DNA of 64,000 bases from assembly GCA_021151485.1 (NCBI GenBank), contig JAGKXB010000005.1, positions 1 through 64,000 on the forward strand, read 5' to 3'. The DNA is from Oxalobacteraceae bacterium (lineage in GTDB: Bacteria; Pseudomonadota; Gammaproteobacteria; Burkholderiales; Burkholderiaceae_D). This document shows positions 32,994-42,583 of the stretch, piece after piece. Made by a program: the position numbers and the translations under genes. The stretch's first letter is position 1, and the number at the start of each line of letters is the position of its first letter. Below the pieces are notes generated by a model. The model saw only the letters and a program-made list of their open reading frames with translations, made no database searches and was not told the origin of the DNA.

Positions 32994-34526
32994 TGTTATG
33001 CCATCAACTTCACTTGTCAAACTGTTTAATAACGTACGTACGGGCAAGATTAACTCACTGGCAGTCAGCCCTATTGGCCCTACTCCTTGCTCGACCAACA
33101 CATCAGCCGCTTTGCCATGCAGCCAAACAGCAGCCAACGCTGCGTCTCTTGCAAACCACCCCTGTGCTAACAAAGCACCACCAACACCGGCTAACACATC
33201 CCCGGTACCAGCTGTCGCCAAACCCGGATTGCCAGTCGGATTAATGATTACGTCACTATTTGGCGATGCAATTACCGTACCTGTTCCTTTGAGGATGAGG
33301 TATGCCTGATATTGATCACTTAAAGTACGAGCAGATCGTAAACGATCTGATTGTACTTCTTGGAGACTGCATCCCAATAAGCGCGCAGCCTCTAAAGGAT
33401 GCGGAGTCATCAATGTAGGACTGATACGCTGCGCCACTTTTTGTTGCAACCCCTGATCTTGAGCAATTAAATTCAATGCATCCGCATCAAGTAACATGGG
33501 AGTATCAAACTCCAACACCCGCGCAAGTAAAGCATGCGCCTCGCTTGACAATCCTAAACCAGGGCCAACGACCAACGTGGCAGAAGAAAAATCAAATGTA
33601 TCTGGTGACCGACACATTAACTCCGGCTCGTTTCCATCGTAAGTTAAGGTTTCGTCAAGCGAAACAACAAAAACTCGACCGGCACCAGAATGCAGAGCAG
33701 CACGCCCTGCCAATAAAACGGCGCCAACCATGCCTGGCGCACCACCAACGATAGCAACATTCCCATAAGTGCCCTTGTTCGTATGGTGGAGACGTTGCTG
33801 CAATGATGATTGAAACAAATCCACACTATTGAGAAAAATCCGTGAAGCAAGCTGATTAATATACAGGTCACCAGTTTCCAAATCAGCAACATATACTTTA
33901 CCGGCACAATCTCTACCATAAAGAGTGTGGAGGCCGACTTTGTCGGCAATAAACGTAATGGTTGCTGTAGCACGTATTGCTACACCGCCTTGTTCTATAC
34001 CAACGATATTGCCCGTGTCGGCATCCAAACCACTTGGTACATCCAGCGCCAGAATGGGTGCTGGCAAAGCGTTAATAGCATTGATCAACACCTTCAAATC
34101 ACCCGTGATGGGGCGCGTTAAACCAATACCAAACAAACCATCAATGATTAAATCCCACGTTATCGAAGTAATACGAAATATGACATCCTGAACGTTGCTC
34201 ATCGCCATAAAATGCACCGCACTGTGCCGAGCACGCGCCATAGCCAATGTAAACTCCGGCGATTCTTTCATGCCTGGGTAATGTAAAAGTGTGACTTGCG
34301 TTCCTCTTTGTGCCAACTGATACGCAAGCTCCAACGCGTCTCCACCATTATTACCAGGACCTGCCAACACCAATACTTTTGCTTGCGTCAATGGCAGGGC
34401 AAGATAATTCAATGCTACCTTTGCGGCCTCCAAACCAGCGCGCTGCATAAGCGTCGCCACGGGCAAATCGGCAGCAGCGGCTCGCTCAACAGCAAGAACA
34501 TTATCAATTGTATAAAGAGAATGCAT
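32976..34526 (-). CDS. nnr: Bifunctional NAD(P)HX epimerase and dehydratase
   Basis: Repairs hydrated NAD(P)H. The N-terminal YjeF_N domain (about 1-215) epimerises R- and S-NAD(P)HX, with the phosphate-binding loop LVLAGPGNNGGDALELAY. The C-terminal ribokinase-like domain (about 230-500) dehydrates S-NAD(P)HX using ADP; its GTGDVLAG anion-hole motif with catalytic aspartate is intact. The 516-residue fusion is the usual bacterial arrangement. Its end overlaps the convergent CNNM gene by 18 bases. The GH18-like gene upstream is on the same strand, 68 bases away. Confidence 0.97.
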   Translation of the reverse strand: MHSLYTIDNVLAVERAAAADLPVATLMQRAGLEAAKVALNYLALPLTQAKVLVLAGPGNNGGDALELAYQLAQRGTQVTLLHYPGMKESPEFTLAMARARHSAVHFMAMSNVQDVIFRITSITWDLIIDGLFGIGLTRPITGDLKVLINAINALPAPILALDVPSGLDADTGNIVGIEQGGVAIRATATITFIADKVGLHTLYGRDCAGKVYVADLETGDLYINQLASRIFLNSVDLFQSSLQQRLHHTNKGTYGNVAIVGGAPGMVGAVLLAGRAALHSGAGRVFVVSLDETLTYDGNEPELMCRSPDTFDFSSATLVVGPGLGLSSEAHALLARVLEFDTPMLLDADALNLIAQDQGLQQKVAQRISPTLMTPHPLEAARLLGCSLQEVQSDRLRSARTLSDQYQAYLILKGTGTVIASPNSDVIINPTGNPGLATAGTGDVLAGVGGALLAQGWFARDAALAAVWLHGKAADVLVEQGVGPIGLTASELILPVRTLLNSLTSEVDGITSHLCS

Positions 34527-34594
34527 TTTTACCGATATTGTTACTATTCAACAATATACAAATCACCTTAAAGTACTTCATACGTACCTAATCA

Positions 34595-36421
34595 TCAGAT
34601 GGAATCAGCATCGTATGGAACTGCTTGTCCGAGTACATAACTTACAAAACTTTCAATAAGATCCAAATGACTAGACACGCCTACCCCCCCAGTTTCTGAT
34701 GCGCTGTACGACTCAATAGAAAAAGAGCCCGATGAGGAAACGGCTGATTCTGAGGTTATATTTTTAGGAGCGGAAGTATCCAACGCTGATTCTTCGTCTG
34801 GAAGTTGGTGATGATTGCCCCCATCTTGCACAACAGCAACAAAATCTCCGGGTCCATGATTTTCTAATGTCGTGTCACGTCTGCAATTTATATACGCGAT
34901 ATATGCAACAAGTGGAATTGCCAATAATGCTATTAAGCCTAATGGCCGGAGATCATGCGTATTTTTTAAGTCATCGGTTAAAAATTGAGAATCGTCGCTT
35001 AAATATTGAAAACAATCTTCTACTTTTTCAGCAAGTCGACAACAATCCTCATCGGTATCAATTAGATGTCCTGTCTCATCACTACTCAACATGACATCTG
35101 GTCCACATACATTCTCACCATCGATATCCAACAGATAAGCATCCCAAACTGAAACGCGTAATGTATATTCCTCCCCAGATATATTAAACGCAATATATTT
35201 GTATTGATCTTCTTGGAAGGGAGTATTTTTTATATCATTAGCCAAATCAAATGCACAGGAAGAATTATTCCCCCCGGCCATACTTTCCCCTTTTAACGCT
35301 GTCAGATAAGCATCTTGCAATGACTCACCCAACAAATCCAAACTCCATAATCCATGACGTAATAAGCGAATCGTAATATCACTACCATTACGGTTGATGC
35401 TGATGCCTTTATCAGACAGCGCTTTTGTGCGCTCTAATAAATTTTCTGGTGTCGGACACCATATGCCAGCATACCGGCCATCTGGAATTTGAAATTCAAG
35501 ATAGTCAGGATGTACCTGAATTCTTCCTTCATTACGCAAACGACTGAGTTCAGTTGCCATATCTTTTACGGCAGTACCATCGGAACAATATGCTGGGCTC
35601 AGCATAACAAGACTGGCTTCAATTTCCGCTACTGTCAATTCCGCATCTAGGAGTTGATTGGCCACATAGAAAAGGACACCTTGGATATCATTACTGATCA
35701 GTACAGTACCATCTACCGTCGTGTATCCCCCTGCCCGCGAATAAGGTGCTTGAGGATCTGTCGAATACTGGTTCCAATCGTAACCAGAATAAACCCATTT
35801 ACACTCTATATTGTGCGTTTTGGCCAATCTGGCAATATCTTGAATCGGCATTTGAGTCAACAGCCAAGTTGACGAAAGACTCATACTCACCTTTGCATCA
35901 GATATATGTGTCTTCAGTGCTCCAAACAATTCATTGATCAATAAAAGAATATTGTCTCTATTCGTATCAACATTAAAAATTGATTCCAAATCAGACTGAA
36001 TATTCAAATTACAATCTTTGTAACCATCACTGCGCATTTTCTCTACGACATTGCTAACAAATTCCTGTCTTGATCCAGCAGCAGAAGCCATGATGAGAAA
36101 TGATAAGGAATCGATAGCACTCCCTATAGACAACACGGGTGTAGCACCTGCATTAGCAATGGCACTCCTCGTATCATTGAACTGAGTCCATCTCTTATTT
36201 TCGTCACAAGGACTTTCGATCCAACTACACGAGTGCAATGAACCATCACTTGCCAAAGAAATATAGACAGGCGCGATACTGGCGCCTATTGTTTCCCGAC
36301 CAAAACTCACATTAGGAGACCAAATTTCCTTATAAAGCATATCCAAGGAAGTTGTTTTATTTGCAATTTTATTGGCAGTGGTAAGAGTTGATGCGATAGC
36401 CAATGATCCAAACAAATTCAT
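34595..36421 (-). CDS. GH18-like membrane-anchored protein, catalytic motif lost (paralogue A)
   Basis: A 608-residue protein, colinear with the paralogue encoded immediately upstream (same strand) to about residue 475. Fold family is inferred from chitinase (GH18) landmarks. The SxGG strand motif is SIGS at 98-101. The DxDxE catalytic segment has become NLNIQ at 138-142, losing both aspartates and the acid/base glutamate. A YDW follows at 214-216. After the barrel comes a second domain (about 330-475), a hydrophobic helix (about 494-513) and an acidic, serine-rich tail of some 95 residues. The N-terminus is only weakly hydrophobic, so export is uncertain. It is expected to be a binding protein or pseudoenzyme rather than a chitinase. 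Neighbours do not reveal a pathway. Confidence 0.72.
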   Translation of the reverse strand: MNLFGSLAIASTLTTANKIANKTTSLDMLYKEIWSPNVSFGRETIGASIAPVYISLASDGSLHSCSWIESPCDENKRWTQFNDTRSAIANAGATPVLSIGSAIDSLSFLIMASAAGSRQEFVSNVVEKMRSDGYKDCNLNIQSDLESIFNVDTNRDNILLLINELFGALKTHISDAKVSMSLSSTWLLTQMPIQDIARLAKTHNIECKWVYSGYDWNQYSTDPQAPYSRAGGYTTVDGTVLISNDIQGVLFYVANQLLDAELTVAEIEASLVMLSPAYCSDGTAVKDMATELSRLRNEGRIQVHPDYLEFQIPDGRYAGIWCPTPENLLERTKALSDKGISINRNGSDITIRLLRHGLWSLDLLGESLQDAYLTALKGESMAGGNNSSCAFDLANDIKNTPFQEDQYKYIAFNISGEEYTLRVSVWDAYLLDIDGENVCGPDVMLSSDETGHLIDTDEDCCRLAEKVEDCFQYLSDDSQFLTDDLKNTHDLRPLGLIALLAIPLVAYIAYINCRRDTTLENHGPGDFVAVVQDGGNHHQLPDEESALDTSAPKNITSESAVSSSGSFSIESYSASETGGVGVSSHLDLIESFVSYVLGQAVPYDADSI

Positions 36422-36490
36422 AACAAGCCTTATGGTTACTTAAAAAATATTACAAAAAAAGAAACACCAATATCATTTCACCATTCATAG

Positions 36491-36629
36491 ATGAACGAAA
36501 TCCTGAAGTGGGGAGATATGCCAACCGAAAGCCAACACATCGTTTTTGAACAATATTCTGATCAAAAAGAGGCATAACCCACGTGATGTATTCATACAGT
36601 TTTTTAAAGCAGCGCAGGACAAAACATAG
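36491..36629 (+). pseudogene. Relic of the 3' end of a CNNM/TlyC transporter gene
   Basis: About 140 bases aligning with the last part of the transporter gene at 32850-32993. A 43-base block (GGAGATAT... to ...GAACAAT) is about 79% identical. The first part reads WGDMPTESQHIVFEQ, matching LGDIPKEGQRIIFEQ. A small deletion then shifts frame, and HNPRDVFIQFFKAAQ continues the match to HGPRIALVQVFPKEL up to a stop at the equivalent place. It lies between the two GH18-like genes, on the opposite strand. Confidence 0.8.
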
Positions 36630-36647
36630 TATGCGAACACACGTTAA

Positions 36648-38414
36648 TTATGCATCTTCATCACGATACCTTGGGCTATTAAATACCCTTACGGCTTGTG
36701 CCGTTATAGGCATCATATCGAACCCGTCTATTGAATGCTCAGATGATGGCAAAACTTCTGCAACGACTAAGTTAGCTGGGGCCTCTAGGTCTACATCTAT
36801 ATAAGGTATCACCATTGCATGAGTATCAACAATCTCAGATACCTGCATAGAAACTGGATATGCATCTGCATCAGCTTTTTCCCCGTACTTTAAAATGCAG
36901 GGAATGACGCACAAAAAGAGAAAAAAGAAATATCTTGGATCGAAAGCATTACCTGAACTACTGCCCGAGGCTTGATCAGTTGAAAAATGGCTATAAACCT
37001 TTTCAGAAAGCTGGCAGCGATGCTCGTCAGTATTAATTAACTGTCCAGTATCGTCATGCTCGAATGCTATTCCGGCACCTAAAATATTCTGACCATTCAC
37101 ATCCAGCAAATACGCATTCCAAGCCGAAACTTGTAAGGTATAACTGGCTCCGTTAACATCAAAAACGACATTTTTAAATCCATTTGTACCTGCCTGAGCA
37201 TTTTTGATATCGTTGGCCAAACTTACCCTACAAGCACTGCCCCCCGAATCATCAATACTTTCTCCCTTCATCGCTTTTAAATAAAGTGATTGTAGAGACG
37301 AACCCACTCCATTCAAACTCCATAATCCATACTTGCTAATGTGAATAGTGATATCTACACCATTGCGCGCAATCCGAATACCCTGATCAGTCAATGTCTG
37401 CTTACGTGCTATCAGCGCCTCCGGTACCGGGCACCACACATTCGCATAAGGACCATCCGGAATTTGGAACTCCAGATAATCCGGATGTATCTTAATTTTC
37501 CCCTCGCTGCGCAAACGACTTAATTCATTTGCGACATCTTTTACGGCCATATTATTTGAACAATATCCTGAATGACCCACAACAAGATTAGCTTCAATTT
37601 TCTCCGCCGTCCACCCTGCACTCAACAACTCATTAACAATATAGCTAAGCGCACCCTGTATGTCATTGCTAAACAGTTTGGTTCCATCTATCGTCCAGCG
37701 ATCTCCTGGTCTAAAAAAAGGAGCTTGTGGCTGTTGAGCATTGTCATTCCAGTCGTAACCAAAATAAAACCACTCACATGCTATCTTGTGTGTGTCGGCA
37801 GAAGTCGCAATCTCACGAATCGGTGTTTGGGTTAAAAACCAAGCTGGCGCCAAGCCAAATTTCACCGTGACATTCGGAATATGTATACTCAACGCAGCAA
37901 ATAGCTCATCTGCCAACAAAGCGATATTCGCTTTATTGGCACTGACACCTAACCCCGTTGAAAAATCCCCCTCAATATCCAAATCAAGATGTTTATAACC
38001 ATCATTCAACATTCGATTGATGACATTATCAATAAATGTTTGTCTCAACCCTTCAGAAGCTGCAATGGTGAGAAATGGTGCGGAATCTAAAGCACCACCT
38101 ATCGACAACACTGGGGTCGCACCTGCATCCAAACTAGCTGCTTGATGTTGTGCTAACGTATTCCATCTTGCCGCTTCATTACAAGCCGTTTCCGTTAAGC
38201 CACAAAAATGTAATGAACCATCATCTCTGGGATACACAAAAGCCATCGAAACTTCAGCACCTTGTACATCAGCGCCAAAATTCACACTATTTAACCAAGT
38301 TTCATCGTAAAGCATGCCCAAAGAGGCTGTTTTGTTTGTAGCAAATACAGTCGGTGCTGTCTTCATTACATTGTGTGCAGCAGCACCTACTGCCAACATT
38401 CTTAATACATTCAT
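36648..38414 (-). CDS. GH18-like membrane-anchored protein, catalytic motif retained (paralogue B)
   Basis: A 588-residue paralogue of the 34.6-kb protein. GH18 landmarks are in order: SIGG at 104-107, LDLDIE ending at E148 (the DxDxE acid/base motif), and YDW at 220-222. The barrel is therefore probably a working glycosidase of the chitinase or endo-N-acetylglucosaminidase type, though no substrate can be named. A second domain follows (about 340-475), then a hydrophobic helix (about 494-509) and a C-terminal tail of some 80 residues unlike that of paralogue A. The N-terminal 25 residues are moderately hydrophobic and may be a signal sequence. Two related genes in tandem indicate local duplication. 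Upstream, 273 AT-rich bases separate it from divergent glnS. Confidence 0.75.
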   Translation of the reverse strand: MNVLRMLAVGAAAHNVMKTAPTVFATNKTASLGMLYDETWLNSVNFGADVQGAEVSMAFVYPRDDGSLHFCGLTETACNEAARWNTLAQHQAASLDAGATPVLSIGGALDSAPFLTIAASEGLRQTFIDNVINRMLNDGYKHLDLDIEGDFSTGLGVSANKANIALLADELFAALSIHIPNVTVKFGLAPAWFLTQTPIREIATSADTHKIACEWFYFGYDWNDNAQQPQAPFFRPGDRWTIDGTKLFSNDIQGALSYIVNELLSAGWTAEKIEANLVVGHSGYCSNNMAVKDVANELSRLRSEGKIKIHPDYLEFQIPDGPYANVWCPVPEALIARKQTLTDQGIRIARNGVDITIHISKYGLWSLNGVGSSLQSLYLKAMKGESIDDSGGSACRVSLANDIKNAQAGTNGFKNVVFDVNGASYTLQVSAWNAYLLDVNGQNILGAGIAFEHDDTGQLINTDEHRCQLSEKVYSHFSTDQASGSSSGNAFDPRYFFFLFLCVIPCILKYGEKADADAYPVSMQVSEIVDTHAMVIPYIDVDLEAPANLVVAEVLPSSEHSIDGFDMMPITAQAVRVFNSPRYRDEDA

Positions 38415-38687
38415 AAAAATCCTGATTGCTCATTTTTAACTAAATTGCAATCAAATTACAACTAAATTACTCATAGCCAAAAACAAAAATTAACAATAAA
38501 TCATGCAAATAAGTAATTATAAAAATAGTAATGACAAATATCAATTAATCATTAACAAGAAATATAAAGTACCAACCCAAAACATCATGCTTTTTTCAAT
38601 GACGTGTTAAAAACGGTAAAATGCCAACACGTATCATTCTCAAAAAAACATTAACAATCTGAGTCGCTCAATTACCAGCAATCAAGT

Positions 38688-40391
38688 ATGTCCAACACTA
38701 CCTCCAGCTCCAACTTTCTACGCAACATCATTGAAGAAGATCTTGCCGCCGGCACGCACACACGCGCTGGCTTGCCCTCTGTCATTACACGCTTCCCCCC
38801 TGAGCCCAATGGCTATTTGCACATCGGCCATGCCAAGTCGATTTGTCTTAATTTTGGCTTGGCACGCGATTATGTCGGACGTTGTCATTTGCGCTTTGAC
38901 GATACCAATCCCGAGCAAGAAGAGCAGGAATACGTCGACACCATTATTGATTCCGTGCAATGGTTAGGTTTTAGCTGGCAGCATCAAGAGCAGACGCATT
39001 TGTACTACGCCAGCAATTATTTCGAACAGTTGTATGCGATGGCTGAATATCTGATCCAAGCCGGTCATGCCTACGTAGACAGCCAAAACGCCAAAGACAT
39101 GGCAGCTAATCGAGGCAGTTTTTCTGAAGCCGGGAAAAATTCACCTTACCGCGAACGCTCAGCCGAAGAGTCGCTGGCATTATTCCGTCGTATGAAGGCG
39201 GGGGAATTTGCAGATGGCGAACACGTGCTACGCGCCAAGATAGACATGGCATCGCCCAATATGAATATGCGCGATCCGGCCATTTACCGCATTCGCCACG
39301 CACATCATCACCGCACTGGCGACACCTGGTGTATTTATCCAATGTATGACTACACCCATCCTTTATCCGATGCGCTGGAAAACATCACGCACTCGATTTG
39401 CACGCTGGAATTCCAGGATCACAGGCCGTTTTACGATTGGATTATTGCGCGCTGTGCCGAGGGTGGATATTTCCAACAACCCGTCCCACAACAATATGAA
39501 TTCGCCCGCCTCAATCTGACTTATGTCGTCACCAGCAAACGCAAACTGCGCCAACTGGTAGAACAAGGCATCGTCAATGGCTGGGATGATCCACGCATGC
39601 CCACCATTGTTGGGCTACGTCGTCGTGGTTACACGCCAGAATCAATACAACTGTTTTGCGAACGCATCGGCGTCACCCGCTCAGACGGCTGGATAGACAT
39701 GAGCACCTTAGAAGGTTGCCTGCGCGAAGACTTAGATCCCAAAGCACCACGTGCCACTGCTGTGTTACGTCCTTTACAACTCATCATCGATAACTTGGCT
39801 GACGGTGTTGCGATCGAATGCAGCGCACCAGTTCATCCGCATCATCCTGAACACGGCATGCGCACTTTTCCACTCAGTAATACATTGTGGATAGAGCAGG
39901 AAGATTTTATGGAAGTACCCAGCAAGGGCTATTTCCGCCTCTTCCCTGGCAATAAAGTGCGGTTACGTCATGGCTTCGTAGTGGAATGCACCGGTTGCGA
40001 CAAGGATGAACAGGGCAACGTGATCGCCGTACATTGCAACTACTTCCCTGACAGCCAATCCGGCACACCAGGCAGCGCCAATTACAAGGTCAAAGGCAAC
40101 ATCCACTGGGTAAGCGCAGCACACGCTTTATCGGCTGAAGTTCGCTTATACGACAGATTGTTTACCGACCCCAATCCTGATGCGGGCGGCAAGGATTTCA
40201 TCACCTTGCTTAATCCTAATGCCTTAGAAGTCGTGCAAGCATATCTGGAACCAGGCATGCGCGATGCGCTACCGGATGCACGTTACCAATTCGAGCGACA
40301 CGGTTATTTTGTCGCGGATAGAGTGGATTCTGTAGCCGAGAAACCGGTGTTTAATCGAATTACCACATTGAAGGATTCTTGGGCGAAATAG
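38688..40391 (+). CDS. glnS: Glutaminyl-tRNA synthetase
   Basis: Charges tRNA-Gln directly with glutamine. It is a class Ib synthetase of 567 residues, normal for the proteobacterial enzyme. The HIGH motif is at residues 45-48 within PPEPNGYLHIGHAKS. The KMSKS-type loop reads VTSKRKL, a usual GlnRS variant. The C-terminal beta-barrel anticodon-binding domains start around residue 345. thiL follows 12 bases downstream, so the two probably share a transcript. Confidence 0.98.
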   Translation: MSNTTSSSNFLRNIIEEDLAAGTHTRAGLPSVITRFPPEPNGYLHIGHAKSICLNFGLARDYVGRCHLRFDDTNPEQEEQEYVDTIIDSVQWLGFSWQHQEQTHLYYASNYFEQLYAMAEYLIQAGHAYVDSQNAKDMAANRGSFSEAGKNSPYRERSAEESLALFRRMKAGEFADGEHVLRAKIDMASPNMNMRDPAIYRIRHAHHHRTGDTWCIYPMYDYTHPLSDALENITHSICTLEFQDHRPFYDWIIARCAEGGYFQQPVPQQYEFARLNLTYVVTSKRKLRQLVEQGIVNGWDDPRMPTIVGLRRRGYTPESIQLFCERIGVTRSDGWIDMSTLEGCLREDLDPKAPRATAVLRPLQLIIDNLADGVAIECSAPVHPHHPEHGMRTFPLSNTLWIEQEDFMEVPSKGYFRLFPGNKVRLRHGFVVECTGCDKDEQGNVIAVHCNYFPDSQSGTPGSANYKVKGNIHWVSAAHALSAEVRLYDRLFTDPNPDAGGKDFITLLNPNALEVVQAYLEPGMRDALPDARYQFERHGYFVADRVDSVAEKPVFNRITTLKDSWAK

Positions 40392-40403
40392 GATTCATAC
40401 AAC

Positions 40404-41369
40404 ATGCTGTCCGAATTTGACCTAATAGCCCGCTACTTCACCCGTCCCAAGCATGCCGGCAAGCAAGTAGCATTAGGAATAGGCGACGACTGCGCGCTAT
40501 TACGTCCATCGGCTGGCATGCAAATCGCGATTTCTTCTGACATGCTGGTGGAAGGACGGCACTTCTTCCCCGATACCAACCCCTACCAACTTGCACACAA
40601 ATGCTTAGCGGTCAACTTATCTGATTTAGCTGCAATGGGAGCCAAACCCGTCGCATTCACCCTAGCGCTTTCCCTACCACAAGCAACGCCCACATGGCTG
40701 GCAGACTTTTCTGCTGGCTTGTTTGCGTTAGCCGATGCCCATGATTGCGCACTGATAGGCGGCGATACGACCAAAGGGCCGTTGACGATTTGTATCACTA
40801 TTTTCGGTGAAATCCCTACTGGCCAAGCCTTGCTGCGGAGCGCTGCGCAAGTGGGCGATGATATCTGGGTGTCCGGTACGCTAGGCGATGCCAAACTAGC
40901 GTTGGCGATTTATCAAAATGAATTAAACCTGGACAGCACCACACTCGCCGACGCCGCCATACGCTTACACACGCCAACACCACGCGTGACGCTGGGATTA
41001 GCTTTGCGTGACGTAGCACGAGCAGCGATTGATATTTCAGATGGTTTGGCGGGTGATTTGATGCACATTCTGCACATGTCCAAAGTGGGCGCCACATTGG
41101 ATGTGGATACCCTTCCCTTTGGCGCCAACCTGACACAACACGCGCAAGCATTGCGCTATCAATACGCGTTGACGGGTGGGGATGATTACGAACTATGCTT
41201 CACTGCACCTCCCACACAACGTGATGCCGTGCTGGCAGCAGCGCACAATACCACCACACCTGTCACCCGCATTGGTGTGATTGAAGCCACACCCGGTTTG
41301 CGCTTAGTCAATACGCACGGCCCTATCGTCATACCGGGCAATTCTTTTGACCATTTTCTCTCTGCATAA
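40404..41369 (+). CDS. thiL: Thiamine-monophosphate kinase
   Basis: Phosphorylates thiamine monophosphate to the active cofactor thiamine diphosphate. The 321 residues belong to the PurM/AIRS-type ATP-binding superfamily. Magnesium- and ATP-binding aspartates are in GIGDDCALLRP, NLSDLAAMGAKP and GGDTTKGPL, and the DISDGLAGDL motif is typical. It sits between glnS and pgpA; thiL-pgpA is a widespread pairing, with one base between stop and start here. Confidence 0.97.
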   Translation: MLSEFDLIARYFTRPKHAGKQVALGIGDDCALLRPSAGMQIAISSDMLVEGRHFFPDTNPYQLAHKCLAVNLSDLAAMGAKPVAFTLALSLPQATPTWLADFSAGLFALADAHDCALIGGDTTKGPLTICITIFGEIPTGQALLRSAAQVGDDIWVSGTLGDAKLALAIYQNELNLDSTTLADAAIRLHTPTPRVTLGLALRDVARAAIDISDGLAGDLMHILHMSKVGATLDVDTLPFGANLTQHAQALRYQYALTGGDDYELCFTAPPTQRDAVLAAAHNTTTPVTRIGVIEATPGLRLVNTHGPIVIPGNSFDHFLSA

Positions 41370-41370
41370 A

Positions 41371-41910
41371 ATGATGAATACGCCACCAACACCCGAAGCA
41401 ATTCCCTCCAAACGATCCAATTCCAACTCCAAATTCATGTGGTCGCATTATTCCCATGTCATCGCCCAAGGCTTTGGCAGCGGCTTGTCACCCATTATGC
41501 CGGGCACCAGCGGCACCTTGTTTGCCTGGTGTTCGTATGTCGTGCTAACAGAACGCTGGCCGGCGTTGTTTACCCCAACGCTGTGGGCCATGATCATCGT
41601 GATAGGTTTTTTCATCGGCATTTGGGCGTGCGAAAAAACAGGAAGAGACCTGGGCGTACCTGATCACGGCAGCATGGTGTGGGATGAAATCATCGCATTC
41701 TGGCTAGTGCTGCTATTTGTCATGCCAGCTGGATGGGCGACGCAATGCTGGGCATTTATTCTGTTTCGCTTTTTTGATATGGTGAAACCACCACCAATTC
41801 GCTATTTCGATCGCCACATCAAAGGCGGCTTAGGCGTCATGTGGGATGACGTAGTGGCAGCGTTTTATACCTTGCTGGTACTGAGTTTTTATTTTTCTTT
41901 TAACAAATAA
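41371..41910 (+). CDS. pgpA: Phosphatidylglycerophosphatase A
   Basis: Dephosphorylates phosphatidylglycerol phosphate to phosphatidylglycerol in the inner membrane. The start is the ATG at 41371, one base after the thiL stop, giving 179 residues. A TTG farther upstream in frame would overlap thiL and is not needed. Conserved features are GFGSGLSPIMPGTSGTL, the metal-binding VPDHGSMVWDEIIAFW and RFFDMVKPPPIRYFD. There are three to four membrane segments. It is cotranscribed with thiL. Confidence 0.96.
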   Translation: MMNTPPTPEAIPSKRSNSNSKFMWSHYSHVIAQGFGSGLSPIMPGTSGTLFAWCSYVVLTERWPALFTPTLWAMIIVIGFFIGIWACEKTGRDLGVPDHGSMVWDEIIAFWLVLLFVMPAGWATQCWAFILFRFFDMVKPPPIRYFDRHIKGGLGVMWDDVVAAFYTLLVLSFYFSFNK

Positions 41911-42037
41911 AATTTAAAGAAACCTCAAACCAAGCACAAAACAAGCTTCAAACAAAATAGCGTCGATGGTAGAGTAATACCCACAAGCAACATCTCCCTC
42001 ATTCATTCAAGCCAAAACACAGCACAAGGAGCACATC

Positions 42038-42526
42038 GTGACGAATAACATGATTGATTTAGCAACACAAATCGGCGCTGCATTGAAAGCCAAAGGATTA
42101 CTGCTAACGACTGCTGAATCTTGCACGGGTGGTGGCGTTGCACAAGCGATTACAGAAATCGCAGGATCGACAGAATGGTTTGACTGCGGCTACGTCGTGT
42201 ATTCCAACGCATCCAAAACCGAAATGCTAGACGTGCCAGCGGCCCTAATCGCCCAACTCGGCGCCGTCAGCGAAGAAGTTGCCGCCGCCATGGCAGAAGG
42301 TGCGCTCGCCAATAGCAATGCGCATGTTGCAGTTTCGACTACTGGCATTTCAGGCCCAACTGGTGCTGTACCGGGCAAGCCCGTCGGCACCGTATGCTTT
42401 GCATGGAGCACAGGACATACGATACATACAGAGCGCAAAGTCTTTGCTGGCAATCGTCAGGAAGTACGCGAGCAAACGGTTGTATATGCGCTACAAGGCT
42501 TGTTGCGTGCTATTAACGACATTTAA
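42038..42526 (+). CDS. pncC: Nicotinamide-nucleotide amidase (CinA C-terminal type)
   Basis: Deamidates nicotinamide mononucleotide to nicotinate mononucleotide, recycling a by-product of NAD-dependent DNA ligase. The 162 residues are the stand-alone CinA C-terminal domain, without the N-terminal CinA domain. Motifs: TAESCTGGGVAQAIT near the N-terminus and TTGISGPTGAVPGKPVGTV for the active site. The start is a GTG with AAGGAG about seven bases upstream; an ATG four codons later has no such site. It follows pgpA by 127 bases. Confidence 0.95.
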   Translation: MTNNMIDLATQIGAALKAKGLLLTTAESCTGGGVAQAITEIAGSTEWFDCGYVVYSNASKTEMLDVPAALIAQLGAVSEEVAAAMAEGALANSNAHVAVSTTGISGPTGAVPGKPVGTVCFAWSTGHTIHTERKVFAGNRQEVREQTVVYALQGLLRAINDI

Positions 42527-42544
42527 GTTTTCAGTTCAACTACT

Positions 42545-42570
42545 GTCACTCTTGCGTCAGCGAGAGTGAC
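42545..42570. repeat. Inverted repeat between convergent pncC and the GGDEF-EAL gene
   Basis: GTCACTCTTGC (42545-42555) and GCGAGAGTGAC (42560-42570) pair with one wobble. The run of seven A's on its right would come before, not after, the hairpin in minus-strand RNA, so neither direction shows a standard terminator tail. Confidence 0.6.
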
Positions 42571-42583
42571 AAAAAAATCCTGC

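Noticed and set aside
42545..42570. Classical terminator between pncC and the GGDEF-EAL gene
   Set aside because: The stem is real, but the T-run would be on the wrong side for both genes, so it is listed as an inverted repeat only.
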